From: JALYXV01 sp963733505
GTDB lineage: Bacteria > Actinomycetota > Acidimicrobiia > Acidimicrobiales > Palsa-688
Length of the DNA stretch: 64,000 bases
Reading direction: 5' to 3'
NCBI GenBank assembly: GCA_963733505.1
Contig: CAVTDW010000005.1
Location: 434,001-498,000, forward strand
In this document: positions 52,779 through 62,039 of the stretch, one piece after another
Layout: each line of letters begins with the position of its first letter
Numbering within the stretch: the stretch's first letter is position 1
Notes under the pieces: generated by a model
The model's database searches: none
What the model saw: the letters and a program-made list of their open reading frames with translations, nothing else
Told to the model about the DNA's origin: nothing
Program-made: the position numbers and the translations under genes

Positions 52779-53746
52779 TACGACGACGCTAGTGACGCCG
52801 GATCGACCACGCCGTCTTCGGTGATGAGCGCCGTCACCAAGCCCGCGGGGGTCACGTCGAAGGCCCGGTTGTCGACCCGCATGCCCTCGGGGGCAATCCG
52901 GCGGTCGCCGATCCCCGTCACTTCGTCGTCCCCCCGGCGCTCGATCGGGATGGCGCCGCCGTCGGGGCACGCAAGGTCGATCGTCGAGGTCGGGGCGGCG
53001 ACGAAGAACGGCACCCCGTGGTAGCGGGCCAGCACCGCGAGGCCGTAGGTGCCCACCTTGTTGGCCACGTCGCCGTTGGCGGCCACCCGGTCGGCGCCCA
53101 CGATCACGCAGTCCACTTCGCCTGCCGCCATCAGAGATCCCGCCATCACGTCGGCGACCAGCGTGGCCGGGATCCCGAGGCGGGTCAGCTCCCACGCCGT
53201 GAGCCGGGCGCCTTGGAGGACCGGCCGTGTTTCGCCGACCCACACCGACGGGGCCATGCCCTGCTCATGGGCGGCCCGGATGACGCCGAGCGCGGTGCCG
53301 TACCCGGCGCACGCCAGGCCGCCTGCGTTGCAATGGGTGTACACCCGCGCCGAACTCGACAGCAGGGCGGCGCCGTGGGCGCCGATGCGCCGGTTGCGCT
53401 CGATGTCCTCCTCGGCCAGCCGTTGCGCCTCCGCCAGCGGGTCGGGCGCCGCCACCGCCAGGCGCACCGCCCAGGCCAGGTTCACCGCGGTCGGCCGGGT
53501 GGCGATCAGCCGGCGCGCTGCATCCTCCAACGGAACCCCCGTGGCCGCGGCCAGGGCGATCCCCATGGCGCCCGCCACCCCGAGCGCCGGGGCGCCCCGT
53601 ATGGCGAGCGAGCCGATGGCCTCGCACAGCTGGTCAACTGTCTCGATCGACAGCAGGACCAGTTCGCCCGGAAGGCAACGCTGGTCGATCATGACGATGC
53701 GCCCGTCGCGCCATTCGATGGTGGGCGGGATGGCATCGACGCTCAC
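52778..53746 (-). CDS. mtnA: S-methyl-5-thioribose-1-phosphate isomerase
   Basis: 322 residues, aldose-ketose isomerase of methionine salvage. 'AIRGAPALGVAGAMGIALA', 'VYTHCNAGGLACAGYGTALGVI' (catalytic Cys) and 'CVIVGADRVAANGDVANKVGTYGLA' (catalytic Asp) are diagnostic and exclude the eIF2B-type relatives. GTG 53746 overlaps the RuBisCO-like gene's stop by GTGA. Downstream mtn genes (B, C/X, D) are not in the window, so the pathway may be a shunt rather than the full salvage cycle. Confidence 0.93.
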   Translation of the reverse strand: MSVDAIPPTIEWRDGRIVMIDQRCLPGELVLLSIETVDQLCEAIGSLAIRGAPALGVAGAMGIALAAATGVPLEDAARRLIATRPTAVNLAWAVRLAVAAPDPLAEAQRLAEEDIERNRRIGAHGAALLSSSARVYTHCNAGGLACAGYGTALGVIRAAHEQGMAPSVWVGETRPVLQGARLTAWELTRLGIPATLVADVMAGSLMAAGEVDCVIVGADRVAANGDVANKVGTYGLAVLARYHGVPFFVAAPTSTIDLACPDGGAIPIERRGDDEVTGIGDRRIAPEGMRVDNRAFDVTPAGLVTALITEDGVVDPASLASS

Positions 53747-54774
53747 GGGGCCACCGACGCGACACGCGCAGCCTCCACCGCGGCCCGCACGCCCCCCTCG
53801 ATGCCCCCTCGATGCCGGTAGGCCCGGGAACCAAGCAGCAGCACCATCGCCGACCCGCCGGCCATCGCCACCTGGGCCGCCACGTCGTCGGGCCCGATAC
53901 CGCCGCCGAAGACGGCGATCCCCGGCGCCGCGGCACCGCAGTCGCCTCGGACGGCTTCGATGTTGGCCCGTACCTCTTGGTCGGATTCGAAGAGTGCGCC
54001 ACCGAAGGCACCGACGATCCAGTAGTCCGCCCCGCATAACCGGCACAGCCGGGCCAGCACGGCGCCTCGAGCTCCGAAGCGCTCGTTGCGGGTCAGCGGC
54101 CCGCTCCCCGCCCGGTGGGCCAGGATGGGCACGCCCAGGTCAGCCTGGCGAAGCGCCAGCAAGGAGTCGAGCCCCTGGGCAAACGCGTTGACCATGATGC
54201 CGGTGGCGCCCAGGTCGACCACCCGCCGCGCCCGCTCGACCAGGGTGACCGACGGTCCGGTGATGTTGGCGCAGTACACGACTCCGGGCTCCAGCGCCTT
54301 GGCGACCGAACGGACCCGCTCGTCGAGGCGGCACCAGTCGGGATCGCCCAGGATCTCGTCGTCCTTGACGAAGACCGCCCCGCCGGCGACGGCGGCCCGG
54401 GCCACCTCGCCCACCTCGACCGGCGTCAACCCAAGGGACGGCTTCACGATCACGCCGATGCCGACGGGCCCACGCTGCGCCGCCGCGCCGAAGGCGGGCC
54501 CGGGCAGGAAGCGGTCCGGGAACTCCAAGGCGACCAGCCGGCACCGCGTGATGGCACCGGTTTCCCCGCCTTCGCCGGCCACCAGCGCCGAGACCAACAG
54601 CGCCATGTTGTCGCCCCAGTTCCCAACGGGGAACTCGAGCACCGCCCGGCCGTCCCGCTCCGAGACAACCCGACCCGACGCCCAGCCAGGGCCGCCGTCC
54701 ATCCCGATCGACGCTCGCATAGCGAGGGTCTGCGCGGCCCCGGCCGGCTCGATCTCATAGGTGGCCCGGATCAC
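53743..54774 (-). CDS. RuBisCO-like protein (form IV)
   Basis: 343 residues. 'GIGVIVKPSLGLTPVEVGEVA' carries K111 (equivalent to RuBisCO K175), 'GGAVFVKDDEIL' keeps the carbamylated Lys137 and the metal ligands D139 and E140, and 'ILAHRAGSG' gives H220. It is shorter than true RuBisCO and has a divergent N terminus, typical of RLPs, which catalyse enolisation or isomerisation of thio-sugar phosphates. Coupling to mtnA points to a methylthioribulose-phosphate-type substrate. Which RLP subclass it is needs a tree. Confidence 0.9.
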   Translation of the reverse strand: MIRATYEIEPAGAAQTLAMRASIGMDGGPGWASGRVVSERDGRAVLEFPVGNWGDNMALLVSALVAGEGGETGAITRCRLVALEFPDRFLPGPAFGAAAQRGPVGIGVIVKPSLGLTPVEVGEVARAAVAGGAVFVKDDEILGDPDWCRLDERVRSVAKALEPGVVYCANITGPSVTLVERARRVVDLGATGIMVNAFAQGLDSLLALRQADLGVPILAHRAGSGPLTRNERFGARGAVLARLCRLCGADYWIVGAFGGALFESDQEVRANIEAVRGDCGAAAPGIAVFGGGIGPDDVAAQVAMAGGSAMVLLLGSRAYRHRGGIEGGVRAAVEAARVASVAP

Positions 54775-54805
54775 AGAACGAGCCTAAAGCCCGTAAGCGG
54801 GAAAA

Positions 54806-54857
54806 GGCCCCGCCGGAACCAATCGACTCGGGGAGGGGGAGGTGAGGCCCCGGCGGG
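54806..54857. terminator. Possible hairpin downstream of the SNF2 operon
   Basis: CCCGCCGG (54809-54816) pairs with CCGGCGGG (54850-54857) across a loop that is G-rich. It lies in the 211-base gap between the end of the SNF2 operon and the RLP start, on the same strand. No T-run. Confidence 0.3.
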
Positions 54858-54985
54858 AGAGCGCGAGCCCGCCCCGCCAGCACCCAGCAATCAAGGAACG
54901 GGAGCGGAGGGAACCGGTCGGGCGGCGGAGGGTCGACGTTTCCTCGTCGACCCGGAGCGGCCCGATCGGCTCCCCGAGCCGCCGA

Positions 54986-55261
54986 TTACGGCGCGGTCTC
55001 TTCCCAGTAGTCGGTGTCGAGCAGCCCGTTGGCCGCCGCCAGCGCGGTCGCGGCCCGGACCGCTTCTTCGTACACCGCGTCGAGGTGGCGGCGAGCGGTA
55101 GCGGGGCTCACGGCGAGGGGTGGGTTGCCCAGCGATCGCGGCAGCGCACCCGGATCCGGGGTGGGCCGGATCTTGGCTGCGGCGGCCGGCCCGGTGTCGT
55201 CGATGCCCCAAAACCGCCGGTCGGCCGGGGGGATGCCGTTGGAGCGGCGGCGGCGGCTCAT
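54986..55261 (-). CDS. Small protein coupled to the SNF2 helicase
   Basis: 91 residues; ATG 55261 overlaps the helicase stop as ATGA. It opens with a basic run 'SRRRRSNGIPPADRRFWG' and ends with a helix 'DAVYEEAVRAATALAAANGLL' and an acidic tail. In many genomes this slot after an HepA-type helicase is taken by a SWIM zinc-finger protein; this one has no cysteines. Family unknown. Confidence 0.7.
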   Translation of the reverse strand: MSRRRRSNGIPPADRRFWGIDDTGPAAAAKIRPTPDPGALPRSLGNPPLAVSPATARRHLDAVYEEAVRAATALAAANGLLDTDYWEETAP

Positions 55262-58125
55262 GCCGCATCCTCCTCGGCCCGGGTGCCCACTTCGGCGCCG
55301 GTGGGCTCGTCCTCGACCAAGGCATCGGTGCGAAGGCCAAGCGCGGCCCGGAGCTGGTCGGGAGCCAGGTCGGCCAGAGAACTCTGCTTGGGCAGGACCA
55401 GGTCGGCGATCTGGCGCTTGCCCGCGACCACTTCCTCCACCCGCTCGTCGACCGTCCCGGGGCATACCAAGCGGTGGCAGACGACGGTTCGGGTCTGGCC
55501 GATCCGCCACGAGCGATCCCGGGCCTGGTCCTCGGTGGCGGGATTCCACCAGCGGTCGAAGAGCACCACATGGTTGGCCGCGGTGAGGTTGAGGCCCGCG
55601 CCCCCGGCCTTGAGCGACAGCACCAGGGCGCCCGCCCCGCGACCCTCCTGGAACTCTCGCACCAGACGATCCCGGACACCGGTCGCCAGCCCGCCGTGGT
55701 AGCAGGCCACGTGATGCCCGGTCCGGCTCGACAGGTACCTCGCCAGTTGCTCGCCCCAGCGGGCGAAGTGGGTGAAGATCAGGACTCGCTCGCCGGCCGC
55801 GAACACGGCGTCGACGATCTCGTCCAGGCGGGTCAGCTTGCCCGACCGGTGGTCGAGGACGACGCCCTCACCGGAGTCGGCGTTGAGGTAGGCGTTGGGG
55901 TGGTTGCAGATCTGCTTGAGGGCGGTGATGGCCGCCAGGATCTGACCTTTGCGGGCGGTCAGGTCGTCCTCGGCCCCCTCGGCCAAGAGCCGGTCGAGGA
56001 CCGCCTGGTACAGCCCGATCTGCTCCTGGGTCAACGAGCACTGGTCGAGCTGATCGATGCGGTCGGGCAGTTCGGCGGCGATCGCCGGTTCGGCCTTGGT
56101 CCTGCGGAAGACGAGCAGGCCGTTCAACGCCCGCAGGGCATTCTCGCCCGCCGACTCCGGGCCGTCACTCGTGCGCGACAGCTGGCTGATGAACGCCGGC
56201 CGGGTCCCGACCAACCCCGGATTGGCAAAGTCGAGGATGGCCCAGAGATCGCCGAGACCGTTTTCGATCGGGGTGCCGGTCAGGGCCAGGCGCGAGCGGG
56301 CCGGGAGGCGGCGCAGCGCCTGGGCGGCGTCGCTGGCCGGGTTCTTGATGGTCTGGGCCTCGTCCACGATGATCCGGGCCCACTCGATGCCAGCCAGATC
56401 CTCGACGTCGCGCACCGCGGTGCCGTAGGTGGTCAACAACACGTCGTTGCGGGTGACCAGCTTGGCCAGCGTCTCACCCTCGGCCCGGCCCGGGCCATGG
56501 TGGGTCACGATCTTCAGGTCCGGCGAGAAACGCCGTGCTTCGGCTGCCCAGTTCCCGAGCACCGCCGGGGGAGTGATGACCAGCGCCGGGCCCCCGCCCC
56601 TCGTCGCCAGCAGGTGCGCCAGTACCGTCGGGGTTTTTCCCAGCCCCATGTCCAGGGCCAGGCAGCCGCCCAGCCCCGCCGAATCGAGGAACCCGAGCCA
56701 GCCGAGGGACTGGGCCTGGTACTCCCGCAGCTTGCCCCGGAACCCCGGCGGCTCGGCGACTGCTTCCAGTGGCTGGGCGGTGGCGCGCAGCAGGTCGGCG
56801 GCCCAACCGCTGCCGTCGACCGAAACCGGTCCGGAGAGCACGCTGCTTTCGAGGCCGAGCGCATGGCGCAAGACGGCGGCGCCCGAAAGCTCGGTCGACA
56901 TCGCCCGCTCGGCCAGGGCTGCGGCCGCCTCCTGCAGGTCGGCCCGGTCAAGTTCGATCCAGCGGCCCCTCGACTTCACGAGCGGGCGGGCCTCGGCGGC
57001 CAGCTTGGCGATGTCGGCCGCGTTGAGCTCGACATCGTCGAACACGACCGACCACCGGACCTGGCACAGCTGCTGGGCGCCCACCGCCGTCTGGCGGGGG
57101 ATGGCGTCGGCGAACATGCGCATGGCGGGGCTCGGTCGACGGCGCGAGAGGGGAGGAACCTGCACCTCGAAGCCCGCCGCCGCCAGCACCGGCCCGGTGA
57201 CGCTCATCAGCGTCCACGCCTCGTCGGTCGACAGCGCAACCTCGCCTCGACGTTGCCCGCCCGGACGAGCGAGGACGGGGCACAGTCGCTCCAACCGGGC
57301 CAACTGGGGCTCGACTGCCAGGCGCTTGGCCCGGCCGGCGGTCACCATGGCGACTTCGACGGGAACCAAGGTCGACTCGACGCCCGACGCCAGTACCGAC
57401 AGGAGCCAGACGCCCTCACGGTCGGGCTGGCCCAGGCGCACGACCAGGTTGACACCGGTTTCGGCGGTGACCGATCGGCTCCACCGGTCGATGCGGCCCG
57501 CCAGGTCCTCCCCCAATGCCACCTGGGCCTCGAAGCGGGCCCCGCCCAGCGCCGCCAGCACGCCTTCGGCCAGGTCGACGGGAGACTTGGCGGTCGGGGG
57601 AGCGGCCGGCAGTACCAGCCGGGCGGCACCCTCACGGCAGATGGCATCGACCATGCCGGCGAGGACGGCCCGGCTCATGCCGTCGGCTGGTTGACTGCTG
57701 GAGCAGGCACCGACGGCTCCGGGCATCCGGGCGACCATGGCTCCGAGTCGGTCGGTGTCGATGAGCGCCGGCACCCAGCGCACCGCGAACGACCCGGTGG
57801 GTCCGGTCTCGCGGGAGCGGGTGCGCCGGAGTCGGGGAACCATGCGGCCCTCGGCGACCAACTCGGTCGCCCACCGGGCCATGTCGGCCAGCCACCGGGT
57901 GCTCGGGCCCACGTCGTGGCCCACCTGGCCACTGCCCACACCGACCAGCCAGCCGAGGGCCTGGCCCGCCGGGGCGGTGACCGCGTCCGCTCGGGCACCG
58001 CCGGGAAGGGGCACTCCGCCGTGGGGTTCCCAGCGCACCGGCCGGGCGCCGGCATCGTCGACCAGTTCGCTCAGCGCCTCGAGCGGGACCGGCGGTGAAC
58101 CGGGGCCGCCCGCCCACAGCACCAC
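55258..58125 (-). CDS. SNF2-family (HepA-like) DNA helicase/translocase
   Basis: 955 residues. A long N-terminal domain with an SNF2_assoc-like part ('ALSTDEAWTLMSVTGPVLAAAGF') precedes the motor: 'YQAQSLGWLGFLDSAGLGGCLALDMGLGKTPTVL' (Walker A), 'IIVDEAQTIKNP' (DEAQ), 'LTGTPIENGLGDLWAI', 'ILIFTHFARWGEQL', 'LSLKAGGAGLNLTAANHVVLFDRWWNPATEDQARDR' and 'WRIGQTRTV'. It remodels protein-DNA complexes. GTG 58125 is the first start after an upstream stop. The next gene overlaps by ATGA. Confidence 0.93.
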   Translation of the reverse strand: MVLWAGGPGSPPVPLEALSELVDDAGARPVRWEPHGGVPLPGGARADAVTAPAGQALGWLVGVGSGQVGHDVGPSTRWLADMARWATELVAEGRMVPRLRRTRSRETGPTGSFAVRWVPALIDTDRLGAMVARMPGAVGACSSSQPADGMSRAVLAGMVDAICREGAARLVLPAAPPTAKSPVDLAEGVLAALGGARFEAQVALGEDLAGRIDRWSRSVTAETGVNLVVRLGQPDREGVWLLSVLASGVESTLVPVEVAMVTAGRAKRLAVEPQLARLERLCPVLARPGGQRRGEVALSTDEAWTLMSVTGPVLAAAGFEVQVPPLSRRRPSPAMRMFADAIPRQTAVGAQQLCQVRWSVVFDDVELNAADIAKLAAEARPLVKSRGRWIELDRADLQEAAAALAERAMSTELSGAAVLRHALGLESSVLSGPVSVDGSGWAADLLRATAQPLEAVAEPPGFRGKLREYQAQSLGWLGFLDSAGLGGCLALDMGLGKTPTVLAHLLATRGGGPALVITPPAVLGNWAAEARRFSPDLKIVTHHGPGRAEGETLAKLVTRNDVLLTTYGTAVRDVEDLAGIEWARIIVDEAQTIKNPASDAAQALRRLPARSRLALTGTPIENGLGDLWAILDFANPGLVGTRPAFISQLSRTSDGPESAGENALRALNGLLVFRRTKAEPAIAAELPDRIDQLDQCSLTQEQIGLYQAVLDRLLAEGAEDDLTARKGQILAAITALKQICNHPNAYLNADSGEGVVLDHRSGKLTRLDEIVDAVFAAGERVLIFTHFARWGEQLARYLSSRTGHHVACYHGGLATGVRDRLVREFQEGRGAGALVLSLKAGGAGLNLTAANHVVLFDRWWNPATEDQARDRSWRIGQTRTVVCHRLVCPGTVDERVEEVVAGKRQIADLVLPKQSSLADLAPDQLRAALGLRTDALVEDEPTGAEVGTRAEEDAA

Positions 58126-58180
58126 TCGCCCCGCGGCCCACGACGCCTGCAGGGTCGGGGGACCACTCGGGAGAACTTCC

Positions 58181-58609
58181 TCACTCTCCCGGCCCGTATC
58201 CCGGGCCCGGTCGTTTCGGTCGCTTCGGTCGTTTCGGTCGTTTCGGTCGGATGGCCGGGTGGGTCGCTATGTTGCCGTCGGCGCCCGCGCCGTTGCCGTT
58301 GGCGTTGCCAAAGTCGAAGCCATCGGCGTCGTCGAACTCAATGGCCCACTCCTCGCCCCCGACTCGGCGCAGGGCGGCCACCACCCGCTGGCGCTCCTCA
58401 CTCAGGTCGGCGACCACCTGGTCACGTTCGGGGCCGGTCAGGCGTCGGGTCCGTTGGAGGGCCTCGTCGGTTTCGACCGCCATCCGGCGCAGGGTGGCCA
58501 CCCAGGCGTCGTGGTCGGCCTCGAGGCGCGACAACTCCATCGAGTTCGCCTCGCCCGCCGCGTCTGTCGCAACGAGCGCCTCAAAGTCCAAGGACAACGC
58601 TTCGAACAT
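58181..58609 (-). CDS. Hypothetical helical protein with Pro-Lys-Arg repeat tail
   Basis: About 142 residues from ATG 58609. A helical body ('ELSRLEADHDAWVATLRRMAVETDEALQR', 'RDQVVADLSEERQRVVAAL') is followed by an acidic, Asn/Gly-rich patch and a C-terminal 'RPKRPKRPKRPKRP' made by a 9-bp tandem repeat (58208-58250). It lies 55 bases upstream of the SNF2 gene and may belong to its operon. Function unknown. Confidence 0.68.
   Translation of the reverse strand: MFEALSLDFEALVATDAAGEANSMELSRLEADHDAWVATLRRMAVETDEALQRTRRLTGPERDQVVADLSEERQRVVAALRRVGGEEWAIEFDDADGFDFGNANGNGAGADGNIATHPAIRPKRPKRPKRPKRPGPGYGPGE
58208..58250. repeat. 9-bp tandem repeat encoding Pro-Lys-Arg
   Basis: Nearly five copies of GGTCGTTTC, one with a C for T change, at the 3' end of the 58181-58609 gene. 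Length is a multiple of three, so copy changes keep the frame. Confidence 0.85.
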
Positions 58610-58841
58610 CACCACGCCTATTCACAAAGACAGCTCGCGCGGGCACTCGGCCCTACCCCTGCCACGTATCCGCGAAAGCTCCGACCTCAATCAGCGGCTG
58701 ACGTCAGCGTACAGAGCTGCGCCTCACTGATCGAGGATGCCAGCCCCCAACTTTAGGGGATTCCCGTCAGAAATGCACAACGTCATTCGATCGCCGGATG
58801 TTCCCGCAACACAACATAGGCGGACAGGTACTCTCGAATCC

Positions 58842-59255
58842 ATGTCCGACGCCGAGGAAACAGTCGTCAAGACCGAGGATCAGTGGAAGGCCGAGTTGTC
58901 ACCCGAGCAGTTCAAAGTGCTGCGACGCAAGGGCACCGAGCGTCCCTTCACGGGAAAATATGTCAACAATCACGACGACGGCAGTTATCACTGCGCCGCG
59001 TGCGGCGCGACCCTGTTCGACGCCACCACCAAGTTCGATTCCGGCAGCGGTTGGCCCAGCTTCACGTCGCCCGCGGTTGCCGACGCCGTCGTGCTGCACG
59101 AGGACCGGACATTGGGCATGCGCCGGACCGAGGTGACCTGCCGGCGGTGTGGCGGCCATCTGGGTCATGTGTTTCCCGATGGACCGGGGCCGACCGGTCA
59201 GCGCTACTGCATCAACTCGGTGTCGCTCGAGTTCGAACCGTTCACGCTGGAGTAG
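58842..59255 (+). CDS. msrB: Peptide methionine-(R)-S-oxide reductase
   Basis: 137 residues from ATG 58842. Two zinc pairs 'YHCAACGATLF' and 'VTCRRCGGHLGHVF', the substrate pocket 'FDSGSGWPSF' and catalytic Cys in 'RYCINSVSLEF' are all present. It repairs oxidised methionine in proteins. The longer start at 58737 has no family counterpart. It is monocistronic, 32 bases before the helicase gene. Confidence 0.97.
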   Translation: MSDAEETVVKTEDQWKAELSPEQFKVLRRKGTERPFTGKYVNNHDDGSYHCAACGATLFDATTKFDSGSGWPSFTSPAVADAVVLHEDRTLGMRRTEVTCRRCGGHLGHVFPDGPGPTGQRYCINSVSLEFEPFTLE

Positions 59256-59287
59256 CCGTCACAGGGGCCACGTAGCCTCGTCGTTCG

Positions 59288-62039
59288 ATGAATAGTCCTG
59301 GACCCGCGGCACTCGGGCGAGGCGTCGTGATCAACGTGGGCCAGCCCGTTCCTGCCCCGTGGGAGGGCGCGATCGTGATCCGGGTGGACGACGCCGCCCT
59401 GGCCGCGCCGACACTGGTGGTCGCGGAGTTGCACCGGGCGTGGGTGGGCCGCCTGCCCGTCGTCGTGGAACTCGGGGTGGACCCGGTGGTCTTTCGCGAC
59501 CCCCGACGGTTGGCCGACGAGCCCTGGCGGCTGGCGCCGGAGTTCGAACCGTGGTCCGACCGGTTGCATTTCCTGGTGTGGGCCAACACCTACGACGCCC
59601 GCAGCGATCCTGGCCCGCCGGTGTGGTGGTGGGCCCGCAAGGCGGCCCGGCTCCGTGGCGTTGCGGCACCCGAGGGGGACTCGGGCGGCGACGTGCGCCT
59701 CGCCGACGGGACCGGGGCGTGGATCGACGGCGGACCACGGGCATCGTTTTCCCCGGAGCAGTTGGAAGGCTTGGGGCTGATCCATCGCGAATCGGTCGAG
59801 CGGGGGACCCTGGCCGTGGTTCCGCCGCCGGTGACGCCCCGATGCCGACCTGGCGCCCGACCAGCTGGCCGCCGTCGGCCATCGCGCCGGCGCCGCCCGG
59901 ATCATCGCTCCGGCCGGATCGGGCAAGACGCGGGTGCTGACCGAGCGGCTGCGCCACCTCCTTGTCGACCGCGGTTACGAACCTGACTTGGTGCTGGCCG
60001 TGGCGTACAACAAGAAGGCCCAGCAGGAGATGGAGGAGCGCACGGCGGACGTCGCCCCTCGGGTGCGGACCCTCAACGCCCTCGGGTACCGGCTGCTGGC
60101 CGAAGGGCGCGGGGGTGCCCCTCGTTTGCTGGACGAGCGGGAAGTCCGCCGGCTGATCGAACGGTTCGTTCCCATCCGCCGCCAGCGAGCCAACACCGAT
60201 CCCGTCGGTCCCTACCTCGAGGCCCTGGGACAGATCCGACTCGGCCTGCGCGACCCGGAGGAGGTCGAGAGCTGGCGTGACGACGTGCCCGGGCTGGCGG
60301 CCGCCTTCGAGCCCTACCGGGCGGCGCTGCGGGAGGCGGGCGCAGTCGACTTCGACGAGCAGATCTACGGCGCCTTGGAGTTGCTGCTGGCCGACGGACC
60401 ATTTCGCCGGCGCGCCCAGGGCGGGTGCCGGCATCTGCTGGTGGACGAGTTCCAGGATCTGACGCCGGCGCATGTGCTGATGCTGCGGCTGCTGGCGGCG
60501 CCGCAGCTCGACGTGTTCGGCGTCGGCGACGACGACCAGGTCATCTACGGCCACGCGGGTGCCGATCCGGCGTTCCTGATCGGGTTCGGGGAGTTGTTCC
60601 CAGGCGCCGCCGATCACCCGCTGGAGGTCAACTATCGCTGCCCGGCCGAGGTCGTGGCCCGGGCGGCCGACCTGCTGTCGTACAACCAGCGGCGGGTGGC
60701 CAAGGCGGTGCGACCGGGACCGGCGGCGTCGACCGCCAAGGACGCCCTGCGGGTGGTGAGCCATGACGCCGCCGCGGGTGCCGATTGCCTGGTCGAGGTG
60801 GTCCGGGGCTGGCTCGCCGGGGGCAGCGACCCCTCGGAGGTCGCAGTACTGACCCGGGTCAACGCCTTGCTCTTGGCGCCACAGGTCGCCCTGATCGAAG
60901 CCGGTGTCACGGTTCGGTCGGCACTCGGTTTGGAGGTCCTGGAGCGCACCGGCCTGCGGGCCGCGTTGGCGTACCTACGGATCGCGGCTGCCCCCGACGG
61001 GCGCATCGCGGCCGAGGACGTGACCGAGGTCCTGCGCCGGCCGAGCCGCGGGCTGCCGCAGTGGTTTGGCGACCGGGTGCGGCGGCGCAGTTGGTGGAGT
61101 CTGGAGGCCTTGTGGGGTATTGCCAGCCAGGTTCCGGAGAAGGAGGTGAGCAAGGTGGAGTGGCTGGTGTCGGACCTTTCGTCCCTGGTGGCTCAGGGCA
61201 AGGCGCCCGGCGCGTCGACCCGGTCGGTACTGGCGTTTATCAAGGACAGCATCGGACTCGGCGGGGCCATGAGCCTGCTCGACAGCTCGCGCGGCGGTGA
61301 GGGTTCCAGCCATATTGACGATCTCGATGCGTTGGAGCAGGTGGCGGGTTTGCACGCCGAGTTGGCCACGTTCGAGTCGTGGTTGCGGGACCGGCTGGCG
61401 GGCAAGGGGTGGTCGGGGGAGGCCGCTGGGGTGACGCTGTCGACGGTGCACCGGGTCAAGGGGATGGAGTGGCAGAAGGTGGCGGTGTTCGGCGTCAATG
61501 CCGGGATCCTCCCTCACCGGCTGGCGGAGGACGTGGAGGAGGAGCGGCGGGTGCTCCACGTGGCGCTTACCCGTTGCCAGAGCCAGGTGGTGGTCCTGAG
61601 TGACCGGAGTCGCCCGTCGCCGATGCTGGCCGAGCTGACCGGGGCGGCGCCCCACCCGGTCGCAGCCGGGGTCGCTGGGTCGGGGAGCGGGTCGGGCGTC
61701 GCTGGCGGCGCTGGCGGCGGACGTTTGGGCGGCGCTGGTGGCTCGGCGTTGAGGGGGGTCGGGCGAGAGCGGCCTGCGGTCGTGGGCGCCGACCCGGTGG
61801 TGGAGCAAGCGCTTCGGACGTGGCGCTCCGAGCGCAGCCGCCGCGACGGCGTACCCGCGTTCATCGTGATGCACGACGCCACGTTGGCGGCCATCGCCGC
61901 ATCCCGCCCGTCGTCACTGGTGGCGCTGCGGCGCATCGACGGCATCGGGCCCGCCAAGTTGGATCAATACGGTGAGGACATTCTGGCGGTACTGGCGGGA
62001 CTCGACGACGGGCCCCGGCCGACGCCCGCGGCCCGATGA
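59288..62039 (+). CDS. UvrD/PcrA-type helicase with HRDC domain (UvrD2-like), one frame break
   Basis: A superfamily 1 helicase. The first 180 residues are an unusual N-terminal domain with 'WSDRLHFLVWANTYDARS' and 'VWWWARKAAR'. Near 59838 the frame changes and the motor begins: 'RIIAPAGSGKTRVLTERL' (Walker A), 'HLLVDEFQDLTPAH', 'GVGDDDQVIYGHAGAD', 'VNYRCPAEVVARA', 'STVHRVKGMEWQKVAVFG' and 'VALTRCQSQVVV'. A Gly/Ser-rich linker precedes a C-terminal HRDC domain 'AFIVMHDATLAAIAASRP'. UvrD2 of mycobacteria has the same HRDC end. The N-terminal part resembles extensions of related actinobacterial helicases and may be a separate nuclease-like module. Confidence 0.88.

Noticed and set aside
55120..58098. 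992-codon open frame on the plus strand
   Set aside because: It is antisense to the well-supported SNF2 helicase; long antisense frames are expected at this GC content, and its product has no recognisable motif.
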